In this document: one piece after another, positions 13,385 through 21,802 of the stretch
Layout of the letters: each line of letters starts with the position of its first letter
How positions within the stretch are numbered: the first letter of the stretch is position 1
From: a virus
Strand: one strand, 5' to 3'
IMG/VR virus record: IMGVR_UViG_3300036859_000318
Span: 1-40,735 of that record
Length of the DNA stretch: 40,735 bases
Notes under the pieces: model-generated
Databases searched by the model: none
What the model was told of the DNA's origin: nothing
Seen by the model: the letters and a program-made list of their open reading frames with translations, nothing else
Made by a program: the position numbers and the translations under genes

Positions 13385-13690
13385 CTATTCGTCGTGCGCG
13401 TACGCGTATTTCTTCGCAAGGTCGATGTAGAAATCGGAAACCTTGTCGGCGAACTTGACGATATTGTGCGCGTAATCGAGCAGTTGCTTCTCACCGAACT
13501 CGCACACTTCGTACGAGAGCTCGACCACAGCCTTCTTCTCTTCCGGGGTGAGGTACTCCTCAAGCTCAGCGATCATCTTCGAAACGTTGTCGTTCACGAC
13601 TTGAAGCTGCCGCACCGCGCCGATGAGTTGCTCACCCATTCCGTTGTTGTTGCCGCCGTCGATGATGATTTTGCAAGCCGCTCCACCCAT
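13385..13690 (-). CDS. Helical late-operon protein of unknown function
   Basis: A 101-aa protein: a Gly/Asn-rich start (CKIIIDGGNNNGMGEQLIGA), then an all-helical section (RQLQVVNDNVSKMIAELEEY; TPEEKKAVVELSYEVCEF; LLDYAHNIVKFADKVSDFYI) ending in acidic residues. AGGAGG is located five bases before the ATG. No family is recognised. Confidence 0.6.
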   Translation of the reverse strand: MGGAACKIIIDGGNNNGMGEQLIGAVRQLQVVNDNVSKMIAELEEYLTPEEKKAVVELSYEVCEFGEKQLLDYAHNIVKFADKVSDFYIDLAKKYAYAHDE

Positions 13691-13699
13691 GACCGCCTC

Positions 13700-14131
13700 C
13701 TATTTTGCGCTCTCGCGACCCTCAAGTCGTGAGATGCTTTTTTCGAGCACGATGATACGCGCCTCCAGAAGTTCGGCGCGCTTATTCGCGTCGTCGATCC
13801 GCTGATTCGCCGCTTCTTTGTTGTTCCTCTGCTCCGTCTTCACTTCCCTGATTTCAGTCGTGAGCGTCTGCACAATTTCGACCACGCGCGCGTTTGACGC
13901 CTCTGTTCGTGCGGCGGATAACTCGATTGCTGTCGTTCGCGAATAGAGCCCGATGAGCCCACCGACTAAGATGACGAGGAGCGATCCGAATTGAAGAAAG
14001 AACGCGCGGATCTGCCACGCGTTTGCAGGAGGCGTTTGTGGCGGTTGGGCGCGTCGATCCTCACCCGAACGTCGCTCTTCCCCCCGTTCGTCCGCCATCT
14101 CGTTCGGTTCCTCTCGCTCGACCACGTGCAT
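13700..14131 (-). CDS. Membrane-anchored coiled-coil protein, spanin-like in shape
   Basis: A 143-aa protein. The N-terminal 35-45 residues are polar and charged, then a membrane helix (FFLQFGSLLVILVGGLIGLY), then a long coiled coil to the end (VVEIVQTLTTEIREVKTEQR; RAELLEARIIVLEKSISRLE). An inner-membrane anchor with a periplasmic coiled coil is the shape of i-spanins, but it also fits other phage membrane proteins. ATG at 14131 is chosen because GAAGGAAG stands six bases upstream; GTG at 14155 and ATG at 14098 are alternatives. A 13-nt palindrome covers the start codon. Confidence 0.5.
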   Translation of the reverse strand: MHVVEREEPNEMADERGEERRSGEDRRAQPPQTPPANAWQIRAFFLQFGSLLVILVGGLIGLYSRTTAIELSAARTEASNARVVEIVQTLTTEIREVKTEQRNNKEAANQRIDDANKRAELLEARIIVLEKSISRLEGRESAK

Positions 14132-14138
14132 TATGCAC
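14126..14138. repeat. 13-nt perfect palindrome over a start codon
   Basis: GTGCATTATGCAC, six-base arms around one central T, overlaps the ATG of the coiled-coil gene (14129-14131). It could be a protein-binding site or a small hairpin at the translation start. It may also be chance. Confidence 0.35.
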
Positions 14139-14147
14139 TTCCTTCGT

Positions 14148-14345
14148 TCAGTCACCCGCCTGACATGGCCCGCACCGATCGTGCATGTGCGTCTCGTTCG
14201 TGCAGCCGCCGGTCGCCGCGTGATTCGGATGTTGGCACTGGCACATCTTCCCGAGCGCGCGGAGCCAGACTGGCGACGTGTACGCGCAGAAGTTCTCGAT
14301 GTACGGCGGTGCGGGCGGGGCTGGCGAGTGGGCGAGTGGCGTCAT
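14148..14345 (-). CDS. Small Cys/His-rich protein
   Basis: A 65-aa protein with a Pro-rich start and a Cys/His cluster (MCQCQHPNHAATGGCTNETH, then DRCGPCQAGD), fitting a small zinc site. The start at 14345 overlaps the upstream stop as ATGA. Unknown function; several phages carry similar short C.C.HpnH proteins. Confidence 0.55.
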   Translation of the reverse strand: MTPLAHSPAPPAPPYIENFCAYTSPVWLRALGKMCQCQHPNHAATGGCTNETHMHDRCGPCQAGD

Positions 14346-14557
14346 GCGAGCGCTCCGGCCGGATGTACCACGCCGTCCTCGTCAATTTCGATTATCTCGA
14401 CTGTGATCGGCTGGAATCGCGTGCCGCACCTGGAAGTACATTCCCACCATCCACGCGTTGCTTCGCACGGTTCGCCACGTAAGTTCGCGCCGCCATCCAC
14501 TACGATCTCCGTTCGCCACTCAACACGAATATGCGCGCAGCATGCTCGATCGGCCAT
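14342..14557 (-). CDS. Small zinc-ribbon-like protein
   Basis: A 71-aa protein: RACCAHIRVEWRTEIVV, then GEPCEATRGWWECTSRCGTR and an acidic beta-like end. The W.C...C...F pattern after a strand resembles short ribbons in phage proteins. GGGAGGAG is located just before the ATG at 14557. It is the first gene after the terminator at 14571-14596. Confidence 0.55.
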   Translation of the reverse strand: MADRACCAHIRVEWRTEIVVDGGANLRGEPCEATRGWWECTSRCGTRFQPITVEIIEIDEDGVVHPAGALA

Positions 14558-14570
14558 CGCTCCTCCCTGC

Positions 14571-14596
14571 AAAATGGCCCGGCAACGCGCCGGGCC
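14571..14596 (-). terminator. Rho-independent-type terminator inside the late operon
   Basis: On the minus strand an eight-pair GC stem (14589-14596 with 14576-14583, five-base loop) is followed by ATTTTGC. The stem is strong but the T run is short (four), so partial termination is likely. It lies after the 176-aa gene and just before the small Cys and membrane genes, which would lower their expression relative to structural genes. Confidence 0.6.
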
Positions 14597-14626
14597 GATC
14601 CCAAAGCCCTTCTCGAAAGCTCGGGA

Positions 14627-15157
14627 TCACGCGATTGTTCGGAACAACACGAATCGCTGCTTATCCTGTGGAAGCGCTTGTCCGATCTCGACGGTCTGAT
14701 CCCGATCGGACCAGCGGAACACCTTCCACGTTCTTGAACCAGTACTTGGCTTCGCAATGCCGATGTCGTCGCCGTGGACGTACCCGCGCGCGAGCAGATC
14801 GCCATCGCTCGGGATCTGCGACTCGTCGGTATAGCTGACTGGAGCCGCGTCGTAGATGCTCGCGGGCGATGGTTCCGGCGCAGGGACGGTCGGGTCCGGC
14901 GATGCAACCTCGTCGATCTCCCCTCCACGCTCGCGGATCACATCGAACACGCTACGCTCATTCTCAGCGTCGAGGTGTGCGAGTTGTTCCGGTGTGGCGT
15001 GATTCTCGGCGAGAGCCCTCCGCGCGTCTGCGAATGATAATCCGCCGCCGATCAGCGCCGATGCCACCTGCGTAATCCCGCCAGTCGGTAACAGCGGAAG
15101 AACGAGCTTCGCGATGCGCGCAGCGAGTTCGAGACGCTTGATCGTTTCGCTTGTCAT
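14627..15157 (-). CDS. Late-operon protein of unknown function
   Basis: A 176-aa protein. The N-terminal half is helical with an Ala/Gly-rich, mildly hydrophobic stretch (IAKLVLPLLPTGGITQVASA, LIGGGLSFADARRALAEN), the middle is Pro-rich (SPDPTVPAPEPSPASIYD), and a compact C-terminal part follows (TWKVFRWSDRDQTVEIGQAL). It starts at an ATGA overlap with the lipoprotein gene and is followed by the terminator. A minor virion or lysis-related role is possible; no family is recognised. Confidence 0.55.
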   Translation of the reverse strand: MTSETIKRLELAARIAKLVLPLLPTGGITQVASALIGGGLSFADARRALAENHATPEQLAHLDAENERSVFDVIRERGGEIDEVASPDPTVPAPEPSPASIYDAAPVSYTDESQIPSDGDLLARGYVHGDDIGIAKPSTGSRTWKVFRWSDRDQTVEIGQALPQDKQRFVLFRTIA

Positions 15158-15540
15158 TGAACTCCGCCTTTCTGCGCGATCGGGATCAGTTGATTGACGA
15201 GCTGCGCGAACGCCTCGCACATTTCGCTGAATTGGTTGAGATGGCCGTCATCGATGAATTTCCGTGCCTTGCGATAGGTGTCGGTAAACGGGGTGTCGAT
15301 CCGTGTGTCGTATTCGCGCACTTGGTTTGCGTCGAGCACGACTGGGTAGAGAGTTGCTACCGTGTCGCGTGCGGCTATGCGGACGATTTGTGCTTTGGCA
15401 AGCGCGTCGTTAGCCTTCTCGGCGGTAACGAGTTCGGCACAGTTGATCGGCTCAAGCTTGACTGGCTTCACGGTGTTGCATGCGATCTGCGATCCAGCGC
15501 ACAACACGAGAACGAGGACTGGACTGAGAAGCTTCTTCAT
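15154..15540 (-). CDS. Putative lipoprotein or secreted late protein
   Basis: A 128-aa protein with a signal-type N-terminus (MKKLLSPVLVLVLCAGSQIA followed by Cys). QIAC is an imperfect lipobox because the -3 residue is Gln, so either a lipoprotein or an ordinary signal peptide is possible. The rest is mixed, with two further Cys. AAAGGAG sits six bases upstream of the ATG. Outer-membrane lipoproteins of phages include o-spanins and superinfection-exclusion proteins; the length is more than typical for an o-spanin. Function open. Confidence 0.6.
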   Translation of the reverse strand: MKKLLSPVLVLVLCAGSQIACNTVKPVKLEPINCAELVTAEKANDALAKAQIVRIAARDTVATLYPVVLDANQVREYDTRIDTPFTDTYRKARKFIDDGHLNQFSEMCEAFAQLVNQLIPIAQKGGVQ

Positions 15541-15558
15541 TAACGCTCCTTTCTGTTG

Positions 15559-16206
15559 TTACTCTTCTTCCATCGTGACGCGAAACCGCTGCGTCACGTA
15601 CAAAACTTCACCAACGCGGACACGGCACGCATATCCGAACGAAAACCCTTCGGCAGCTTCGGCAGGTGTGCACGGCCGCGATGGTTCGCCGTCCTTAATC
15701 CATCGCCAATAGATTTCATTCTGCCGTTTCTCCTCACCGCCGAAACTAACACGTGCATCGAAAGGTGGAACGGAGTGAGCGAACGCGAACGTTGGCGGCG
15801 GCTCGCATTCTTCGCGAGGCAGGCAATGAACAAGCTTCTGCTCGGCTACCTCAACCATCGGTGCCGACTCAGCGCGCGCGCTGAACAACCGCGACAACGG
15901 AGCGGACAACTCGACGGCAATGGGACCGGGATAGGGGTTCGCGAGAAAGTTGACCGGTCCAGATTTACGATGCACGCGCGCGCGACGCGGCACGGCGCGC
16001 GGCGCGAACTGCTTCGATTCCGGTCGTGATTCCGCAACGGCAACCGGCGGTGGTACCGGAGGGCCGAATGTCTCGGTCGCAACCGTCGCGATCTGCGCGG
16101 TGACGGTCGGAAGAGGCACGGGCTCTTCACGAACAACGGGTTTTTCTTTGCCGCACGCGACGAGAAGAAAGACGAGCGCGAATTTCATGCGACGGAATTC
16201 TATCAT
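15559..16206 (-). CDS. Putative lipoprotein with Pro-rich linker
   Basis: A 215-aa protein. The start MIEFRRMKFALVFLLVACGK holds a clear lipobox (LVAC), with Cys 18 as the predicted lipidated residue. A Pro/Val-rich linker follows (VPLPTVTAQIATVATETFGP, VPPPVAVAESRPES), then a basic stretch and a compact C-terminal domain with two Cys pairs (CLPREECEPPP; CTPAEAAEGFSFGYACRVRV). The ATG at 16206 shares a TGATG overlap with the upstream stop; starting at the inner MKF would leave too short a signal. A role at the outer membrane, for example in lysis or exclusion, is inferred. Confidence 0.6.
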   Translation of the reverse strand: MIEFRRMKFALVFLLVACGKEKPVVREEPVPLPTVTAQIATVATETFGPPVPPPVAVAESRPESKQFAPRAVPRRARVHRKSGPVNFLANPYPGPIAVELSAPLSRLFSARAESAPMVEVAEQKLVHCLPREECEPPPTFAFAHSVPPFDARVSFGGEEKRQNEIYWRWIKDGEPSRPCTPAEAAEGFSFGYACRVRVGEVLYVTQRFRVTMEEE

Positions 16207-17297
16207 CAAATCCCGCCGCCGATGAGATTGTCAATGTACTTCTGCCGCGGATCTTGCGAGGCAGATCCGAGCTGCACGGCACGCGTGAGGAGTGCCGCGG
16301 CTTCTGCACCCTGACCGGCCGCGAGGAGTTCGGCAGCGCGACTTTTGAGCATCGCGGAGATCGTATTCCATTGCGGCGTTTTCATGAGCTTCCCGATTGT
16401 TTGCCAAGCAGCTACCGATCCGGCCGCGCCGGGAAGCCCGATGCTCGTCCCGACCGCCTCCCCGACCGCCGCCTTGCCGACACCTTCGGCGATAATCTTT
16501 CCCGGTGACTTCTGCTCCGGGAAAACGCGCACCTTTGCCTGACCGCCGCTTGGAGTTTCGATGGTGTGCAATTCACCATGTTGACGGCCGCGGAGAGTAG
16601 TCATCCCCTCCGGGTCCGCGAACGGCGTCCCCTTGCCAGTCCTGACTTGGACGGTGCGACCCCGCGGCGTCGCATTGGCGGCGTTCATCGCGTTCGCCTG
16701 TGCGCCTCTCGTGAGCGCAGGAGCGACTTTGGAGGCTAGGTTCAGTCCACCCTCCACGATCTTCGGGCCAAACACGAGTCCCGCCGTCGTTCCAGCCGCG
16801 CCCGCCACATCACCTGAGCGCGCCTGATTCACGACGCCCTCCGTGATCGGCGAGCCAACGGAGAGCGCTGCGTCGAGTGGGCGTCCGCCCCTCAGGTGCT
16901 CGTATGCGGCTTGCGCTCTGCGCGGACTCGGGATCGATGAGACGCCTTCGGCTAGATTCATCGCAGTTTCGCCGAATTGATTTCCGGCCCCACGAAAGTC
17001 CCCCTGCATCATTTTCCCCACCGGTCCCGTGATAGCGCCACGGACAAGAGGCATCGGATTCATGGATTGCGCGAAACTCGTGCCGAATCTTTTCGCGGCG
17101 TCTACGAATCCACCGCCCTGTTGCGGGATCGGGGTGGGCGGTGCGAGTCCCGAAAGACGCGCGACTACGGCTTGCTTGTCCGGGTCCGCCATTGCCGCAA
17201 ATTCCGAATCGATGCGCGCAAGCACAGCCGCCTTATCCTGAGGCGACATGCTCAGAAATTCTGGATCGTTCATTATTGCGCGAACGTCAGTAGGCAT
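16206..17297 (-). CDS. Gly/Ala-rich putative internal virion protein
   Basis: A 363-aa protein. Residues 1-50 are helical with regular MSPQDKAAVLARIDSEF-type repeats, then come long Gly/Ala/Pro-rich segments (AAGTTAGLVFGPKIVEGGLN; GKAAVGEAVGTSIGLPGAAG) that are weakly hydrophobic. The C-terminus is helical (ISAMLKSRAAELLAAGQGAE). This composition and the place between other large virion proteins fit an ejected internal protein. No lytic transglycosylase motif is seen. The stop of the previous gene lies just before its ATG. Confidence 0.6.
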   Translation of the reverse strand: MPTDVRAIMNDPEFLSMSPQDKAAVLARIDSEFAAMADPDKQAVVARLSGLAPPTPIPQQGGGFVDAAKRFGTSFAQSMNPMPLVRGAITGPVGKMMQGDFRGAGNQFGETAMNLAEGVSSIPSPRRAQAAYEHLRGGRPLDAALSVGSPITEGVVNQARSGDVAGAAGTTAGLVFGPKIVEGGLNLASKVAPALTRGAQANAMNAANATPRGRTVQVRTGKGTPFADPEGMTTLRGRQHGELHTIETPSGGQAKVRVFPEQKSPGKIIAEGVGKAAVGEAVGTSIGLPGAAGSVAAWQTIGKLMKTPQWNTISAMLKSRAAELLAAGQGAEAAALLTRAVQLGSASQDPRQKYIDNLIGGGI

Positions 17298-17298
17298 T

Positions 17299-18729
17299 TT
17301 AGTATCCGTGCTTTTTCAGGTAGGAGTCCGCGGCGGATGTCGTCGAGCCGCCGTCGTGCAGCTTAGCGAGGTCTGATTTAATCTTTGCGATAATCTTCCC
17401 GGCGTCGCCGAAATCCTTTCCAACGCCCATGTTCGTATCCCATTGCTGTTGAATCGCGTCGAGACGGCCGGCCATTAACTCAGTCATTGTATCGATGGCC
17501 GTCCTTATCTGCTCGGGCCCCTGCGCTGCCTTCAGTTGCTCGCGCCATGCCTTAATTTCCTGATCCGTTCCGCTCGCCGCCTTGAACACGGCCGCCATTT
17601 CACCAGCAACCGCATCGGCCGCAACCTTGAATCTCGTCACTCTCGGGTCACCGGTCTGCTCCAGCGTGTAGTTCGCGATCTTATTCCAGAGTTGTAGGTC
17701 CGAGTTTTCTAGAGCGTCACCAGCCTTCTGCAAAGATTCGAGATGATGCACGGCCGTGTTAATCGCGCGGATGTTATTGTTCGTTTTCCCTGCCGTGAAA
17801 TCCTTGCGCGTAGCGACTTGCGTCGTGTAGTCCTGTATATTTATCGATGGGTCGTATCGCTGCGCCATGCCTAGCACTTGCTCTTGTTCTTCTGGCTTCA
17901 TGCGACGCATGAGCATCGGGTCGTATGTTCTCTCAACGATCATCCTTACGATCGCTGGAGCATTTTCGAGCGGCGGTAATTCGGCGTCGCTCATATTGAG
18001 CGCTGACATACCGCGCTGCTTCTGTAGCTCACTGACCGTCTGTGCTTGCCGTAGCGGGACGTTCGCGCGACTCTCCGCAGCGTTCGCCAGTGACGCGGTT
18101 CCGGCGGCGCGCGTTTGGAATGTTTTCGGTCCTTGCGTGAATGCGGTATCCGCCTCTGCCAATCCGGTCTGCGCTTTCGTGAGCGGCGCGAGTCGCGTTT
18201 CCTGCGCCGCCTCTGCTGGCTTCATCTGCACGCCGCCGAGGATTCGGTTCGATTCCGCGAAGTCCGGCGCTGTCATGCCCTGCCTGCGAATGTCCTGCTC
18301 TTGAATCTCCTTTGGCATCGCGGCACCGTACATGCTCTGATAGGTGCCAGCGTTCTTGATGTCTGGTGCCATCGTTGGAAATCGCTGCATCGTTTCGTCG
18401 CGGCCCATCTTTTTGATTTGTTCCGCTGGAGTCCTGCCGTACGTCTGCATCTCCGCGACCGGTTGCACGAATTCTTTCAGCCCGAGATTATTGACCGCGA
18501 AGTCGAGTGCTTCCTTGCGCAGCGTCTCGGGATCTTCGCCTTCCTCGCGTCGCCTCTTCAGAGTTGCCATGTACTCATCGGCGATTTGCTTGCGCCGCGC
18601 GTAGTCCGTCGCCGCCGCTTGCTTCGATTCCTGCTCGCGGAACATGCGGCGGTTTTGTGAATTCGCGAGGAATTCCCGAATCCCGGTTTCGAGCGGCGCC
18701 GTACCCCCATCCCATATGACTGACGGCAT
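17299..18729 (-). CDS. Putative internal virion protein with conserved helical C-terminus
   Basis: A 476-aa, mostly helical protein. The C-terminal third (YDPSINIQDYTTQVATRKDF, TAGKTNNNIRAINTAVHHLE, then a helix containing NKIANYTLEQTGDP and QWDTNMGVGKDFG) matches a pattern common in podophage virion proteins: YDP.fd...y..R...r.dFtsG....ni..LNTai.HL. AAGGAGG lies five bases before the ATG. The N-terminal part is a charged coiled coil. Probably an internal or ejected protein; the assignment to a specific T7-type counterpart is not possible here. Confidence 0.65.
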   Translation of the reverse strand: MPSVIWDGGTAPLETGIREFLANSQNRRMFREQESKQAAATDYARRKQIADEYMATLKRRREEGEDPETLRKEALDFAVNNLGLKEFVQPVAEMQTYGRTPAEQIKKMGRDETMQRFPTMAPDIKNAGTYQSMYGAAMPKEIQEQDIRRQGMTAPDFAESNRILGGVQMKPAEAAQETRLAPLTKAQTGLAEADTAFTQGPKTFQTRAAGTASLANAAESRANVPLRQAQTVSELQKQRGMSALNMSDAELPPLENAPAIVRMIVERTYDPMLMRRMKPEEQEQVLGMAQRYDPSINIQDYTTQVATRKDFTAGKTNNNIRAINTAVHHLESLQKAGDALENSDLQLWNKIANYTLEQTGDPRVTRFKVAADAVAGEMAAVFKAASGTDQEIKAWREQLKAAQGPEQIRTAIDTMTELMAGRLDAIQQQWDTNMGVGKDFGDAGKIIAKIKSDLAKLHDGGSTTSAADSYLKKHGY

Positions 18730-18739
18730 TCGTACCTCC

Positions 18740-20908
18740 TTACGGATGTATTACCACGGTCCCCGGCGGATTCTGACCGGGAAGAAGATTCTGCCCGCTT
18801 CCAGCGAAAATGAGCTTCGCCCACTCCGGTCCAAGCTGCGCGAGTCCGAGCAAAAAGTCCTGCAAGTTCCCCTCGCGCTGGATATCGTAACCGAGGATGC
18901 CAAGCTCGCGCCTCACTTCTGCGTCGAGCCGCGCGGCATTCGCTGATGCGTTCGCGCCCGCCCGCGCCGCCGCCGCGTGGAAGCGCGCCGCGTCCACTTG
19001 TGCGCCCGCAGAATATTTGATGCCCGCGAGTTGAAGGTCTGCCTTGTACCTCTCCAAAACTTCGTTTTTGTCGATGCCATACTTTTCGAGATCGAGCTTA
19101 GAGCGTTCAAGATCCGCGTTCGTCTGAATCTGTTCGCGGCGGAGCGCTGCGTCGAGATCGGCCATGTATTTCTGCATGCCCGTTGTCGTTTCAAGCTCCT
19201 TCAATCGTGTGCGCGTCTCCTGATCTGAGATGTACTTCTGGAGCTGACGATCGAGCGCCGACTGCTCCGCGCCGAAGAGCTTTTCCGAGATTTCCTTCCC
19301 CTGTTCCGCGAGCAACCCGCTCATCGATTTCCCGAAAGCCTCACCTGATCCACCGGAATTCGCCATACCAGAAACGCCGAATTGATGGCGCAACTGACGG
19401 GCGAGCGCTTCCTGTTGCATCGTGTTGTATGGCGCGATGCCTTTCACAAACCTGTCGATCGACGCGGCAACATCACTTCCGGAATTGTCGAATGGTTGTT
19501 CCTGATATGGAGCCGGAGGCGGCGCGTCAATGGGCGGTTCTACGACGGGCGGCGGTTGTCCGGCCGGAGGCGGCTCATTCACTGGAGGGATTGGCGGAGG
19601 CTGTTCTTGCGGTGGCGGTCCCTCAGAGGGAGGCGGAGGTTGTTCCGCTGGTGGCGGCTCCTCGATCTGTGGCGGTTCCTCTCCAGCGGGCGATGGGCTC
19701 ATGCCTCTAGCGTCGGTCGGAGGCGGAGGTCCGCCTGCGTCTGGAGGATTCAGGTTCCCCTGATCGTCAAACCAATTGCCGCCACCCTGATTCCCCGTGC
19801 GCGGCACGATCTGACCGTCAGGCGTGAGCATATGCGTATAGCTGTCATACGGCTGTCCGCTCGGGGATCTGCGCCTACCGGTCATATAAAGCGGATTTGG
19901 ACCGAGCGAGTCGCCGGGGAACCGGTTGTGCAGCCAATCGATGAAATCAATGTGCTCTTCGCCATATGCGCCAGCGAGTCGGGTTGCCTCTGCAACGTAC
20001 TCGTCCCAAACCCACGCATTTGGCACGAGCCAGTCGTAGCGCGGATCTTCCGTCGCATAGCTGACCATCCGATTGTAGGCGTCCGCGCTCGTTCCTGGCG
20101 GGATCGGCTCCGGCTGTCCTGCGATGCGTCCCCGATCGGCTTCTGTCTCTTCCGTGAGTGCCGATGACATTGACGTGAATCGTGGGCGGTCCTGTGGTGT
20201 TTGCTGTTGCTCGGGTACCGGCCCCGCCCCTTCGCGCTGAGTGCCCTTCGTCTTGTAGTAGTCAGCTCCGGGCTCCAGCGGAGGACGTGTCGGAGGGGGC
20301 ACGAACGGTCCGGATGGCACGCCGGGCGCACGCGGAGGGATGCCTACGCGCCCGTCGTCTCCACCCAATTGCGGTGGAGGCGGTTCACGAGGAGGGAGCG
20401 AAGGTCCAAGCGGTGGATAATCCTGACCGCCACCCTTCCCGCTTGCCTGACCGCCGCCCCTTTCGGGCGGAATGAATTGGCCGGGAGGCACCGAAATATC
20501 ACGCTGGTGCGGATCCGTGAATCGACTCAGCGCCGATTCGAGCGCCGTCGATCGGAACTGCGAAGGATCGGGAGACCGCCCACCGTTACCGGGCTGCTGC
20601 GGTGCGACTATACCGCCCGGCTGTTGCGGCGGCACGCCACCGGGACGAGGCATACCCATCGCGGCGGCGGGCGGGAAGCGGGGTTGCGCTGGATTACGGG
20701 CCGCGCGGAGCGCTTGCGAGTGTGCCAGCATGGACTCGAATGGATTCGCGCCTCCTGCGCGGGCTCCGGCACGCTGAGTGACGGCATTCGACTGCGATGC
20801 GGGTGTCAGTGCGCCGGTTGAGCCATTCGGCATGTCGCCGCGCGGATTGTACTCCTTCGGCTGGTACGCCCAGATGCTTCGCGGCTTGTAAGGGTCTTGA
20901 ATCGCCAT
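18740..20908 (-). CDS. Very proline-rich large virion protein
   Basis: A 722-aa protein. Residues about 75-255 and 400-480 are Pro/Gly/Gln-rich and unstructured (short pieces: PPQQPGGIVAPQQPG; PPPPSEGPPPQEQPPPIPP). Between them lies a folded island (DPRYDWLVPNAWVWDEYVAE, then FIDWLHNRFPGDSLGPN). The last 230 residues form a long charged coiled coil and Ala-rich helix (LDRQLQKYISDQETRTRLKE; DLERSKLDLEKYGIDKNEVL) and end in a Pro-rich tail. A virion component that must unfold or thread, such as an ejection protein, is a reasonable guess. No family is recognised. Confidence 0.6.
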   Translation of the reverse strand: MAIQDPYKPRSIWAYQPKEYNPRGDMPNGSTGALTPASQSNAVTQRAGARAGGANPFESMLAHSQALRAARNPAQPRFPPAAAMGMPRPGGVPPQQPGGIVAPQQPGNGGRSPDPSQFRSTALESALSRFTDPHQRDISVPPGQFIPPERGGGQASGKGGGQDYPPLGPSLPPREPPPPQLGGDDGRVGIPPRAPGVPSGPFVPPPTRPPLEPGADYYKTKGTQREGAGPVPEQQQTPQDRPRFTSMSSALTEETEADRGRIAGQPEPIPPGTSADAYNRMVSYATEDPRYDWLVPNAWVWDEYVAEATRLAGAYGEEHIDFIDWLHNRFPGDSLGPNPLYMTGRRRSPSGQPYDSYTHMLTPDGQIVPRTGNQGGGNWFDDQGNLNPPDAGGPPPPTDARGMSPSPAGEEPPQIEEPPPAEQPPPPSEGPPPQEQPPPIPPVNEPPPAGQPPPVVEPPIDAPPPAPYQEQPFDNSGSDVAASIDRFVKGIAPYNTMQQEALARQLRHQFGVSGMANSGGSGEAFGKSMSGLLAEQGKEISEKLFGAEQSALDRQLQKYISDQETRTRLKELETTTGMQKYMADLDAALRREQIQTNADLERSKLDLEKYGIDKNEVLERYKADLQLAGIKYSAGAQVDAARFHAAAARAGANASANAARLDAEVRRELGILGYDIQREGNLQDFLLGLAQLGPEWAKLIFAGSGQNLLPGQNPPGTVVIHP

Positions 20909-20918
20909 TCCTCCCTCC

Positions 20919-21794
20919 CTACGGCCTCAATCCCGTCTGGGTGCCGCTGATGCTGCCGGGAATGAATCCGCCTTCATCGCCGCCCTTTCCGCCGCCCGCA
21001 TTCAAGAGCGATTGAAGGATCTTTCCGATGATCGCACCGGGGAGCCCCAACGTTGCCGCGAGCGCCGCTGCAATCCCATTAATGCCGAGGCTTGCCCAAT
21101 TCGGGTGCGATGCTTTGAAATCCTGAAACGCGTTCGCAACCGCGGCAATCGGATTGCCCGTGCCATAGCGCGTTTCGCCCGGTGGCGTAGGGCCAATGAA
21201 TCCCGGCGGTTTTGTCGGCTTATTCGGATCGCTTGACCCGCCCGTTGTAGGGAAGTCGCGCTCGTTCCCAACATAGCTCGGATCGCGCGTCATACGGCCA
21301 TAGATCGACTCGCCCCACCGATCGTAGTCCGTCTCACCTCCGGCGGGTTCCCATACCTGCCGGAACTGACGCTGGCCAAATCCGCCCTCCGGGCCACCTG
21401 AGAACGAATCGGGAATGCGCCCACCTACGGGACGTTCGGTTGTCTGCGGTTTCCCGCCGGGAGCCGCCATCATCGAGAAATCGAACTTCGGCACTTGCAC
21501 GCCGCCGCTGAATGACTGCCCCTGAAGATGCGGCGACATAAACTTGAAGTTTGTCGGGCCGCTCGGAATTTGCTGGAGGTATTGGAAGCCTGCATTTCGG
21601 ACAGCCTGCACTTCCGGCGCGCCGCCTGCCTCAAACATTTTCTTTCGCTGTTCGTCCCAATACTTATCTTCCGGAGTGAGCGGTTGCGGCGTGAAATTCG
21701 GCGTCTTCTGGCGCTGCTGCTGAAGGTACCATTCCAGCGCCGCGCCGAGCATGTCATCGCCGATGTCGCCCCAATTAATATTGCTCGTCGCCAT
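20919..21794 (-). CDS. Virion-cluster protein with hydrophobic C-terminal segment
   Basis: A 291-aa protein. The N-terminus is helical (DDMLGAALEWYLQQQRQKTP), the middle is Gly/Pro-rich, and the C-terminus has a Gly/Ala hydrophobic helix (NWASLGINGIAAALAATLGL, PGAIIGKILQSLLNAGGGKG). The latter resembles the membrane-active segment of ejected proteins. It sits between the nozzle-like and proline-rich proteins. No known family. Confidence 0.55.
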   Translation of the reverse strand: MATSNINWGDIGDDMLGAALEWYLQQQRQKTPNFTPQPLTPEDKYWDEQRKKMFEAGGAPEVQAVRNAGFQYLQQIPSGPTNFKFMSPHLQGQSFSGGVQVPKFDFSMMAAPGGKPQTTERPVGGRIPDSFSGGPEGGFGQRQFRQVWEPAGGETDYDRWGESIYGRMTRDPSYVGNERDFPTTGGSSDPNKPTKPPGFIGPTPPGETRYGTGNPIAAVANAFQDFKASHPNWASLGINGIAAALAATLGLPGAIIGKILQSLLNAGGGKGGDEGGFIPGSISGTQTGLRP

Positions 21795-21802
21795 AATTCA
21801 CC

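Noticed and set aside
18740-20908. Long plus-strand frames opposite the proline-rich gene
   Set aside because: They are antisense shadows of a Pro/Gly-rich sequence, with Arg/Gly/Ser-rich products and no ribosome sites.
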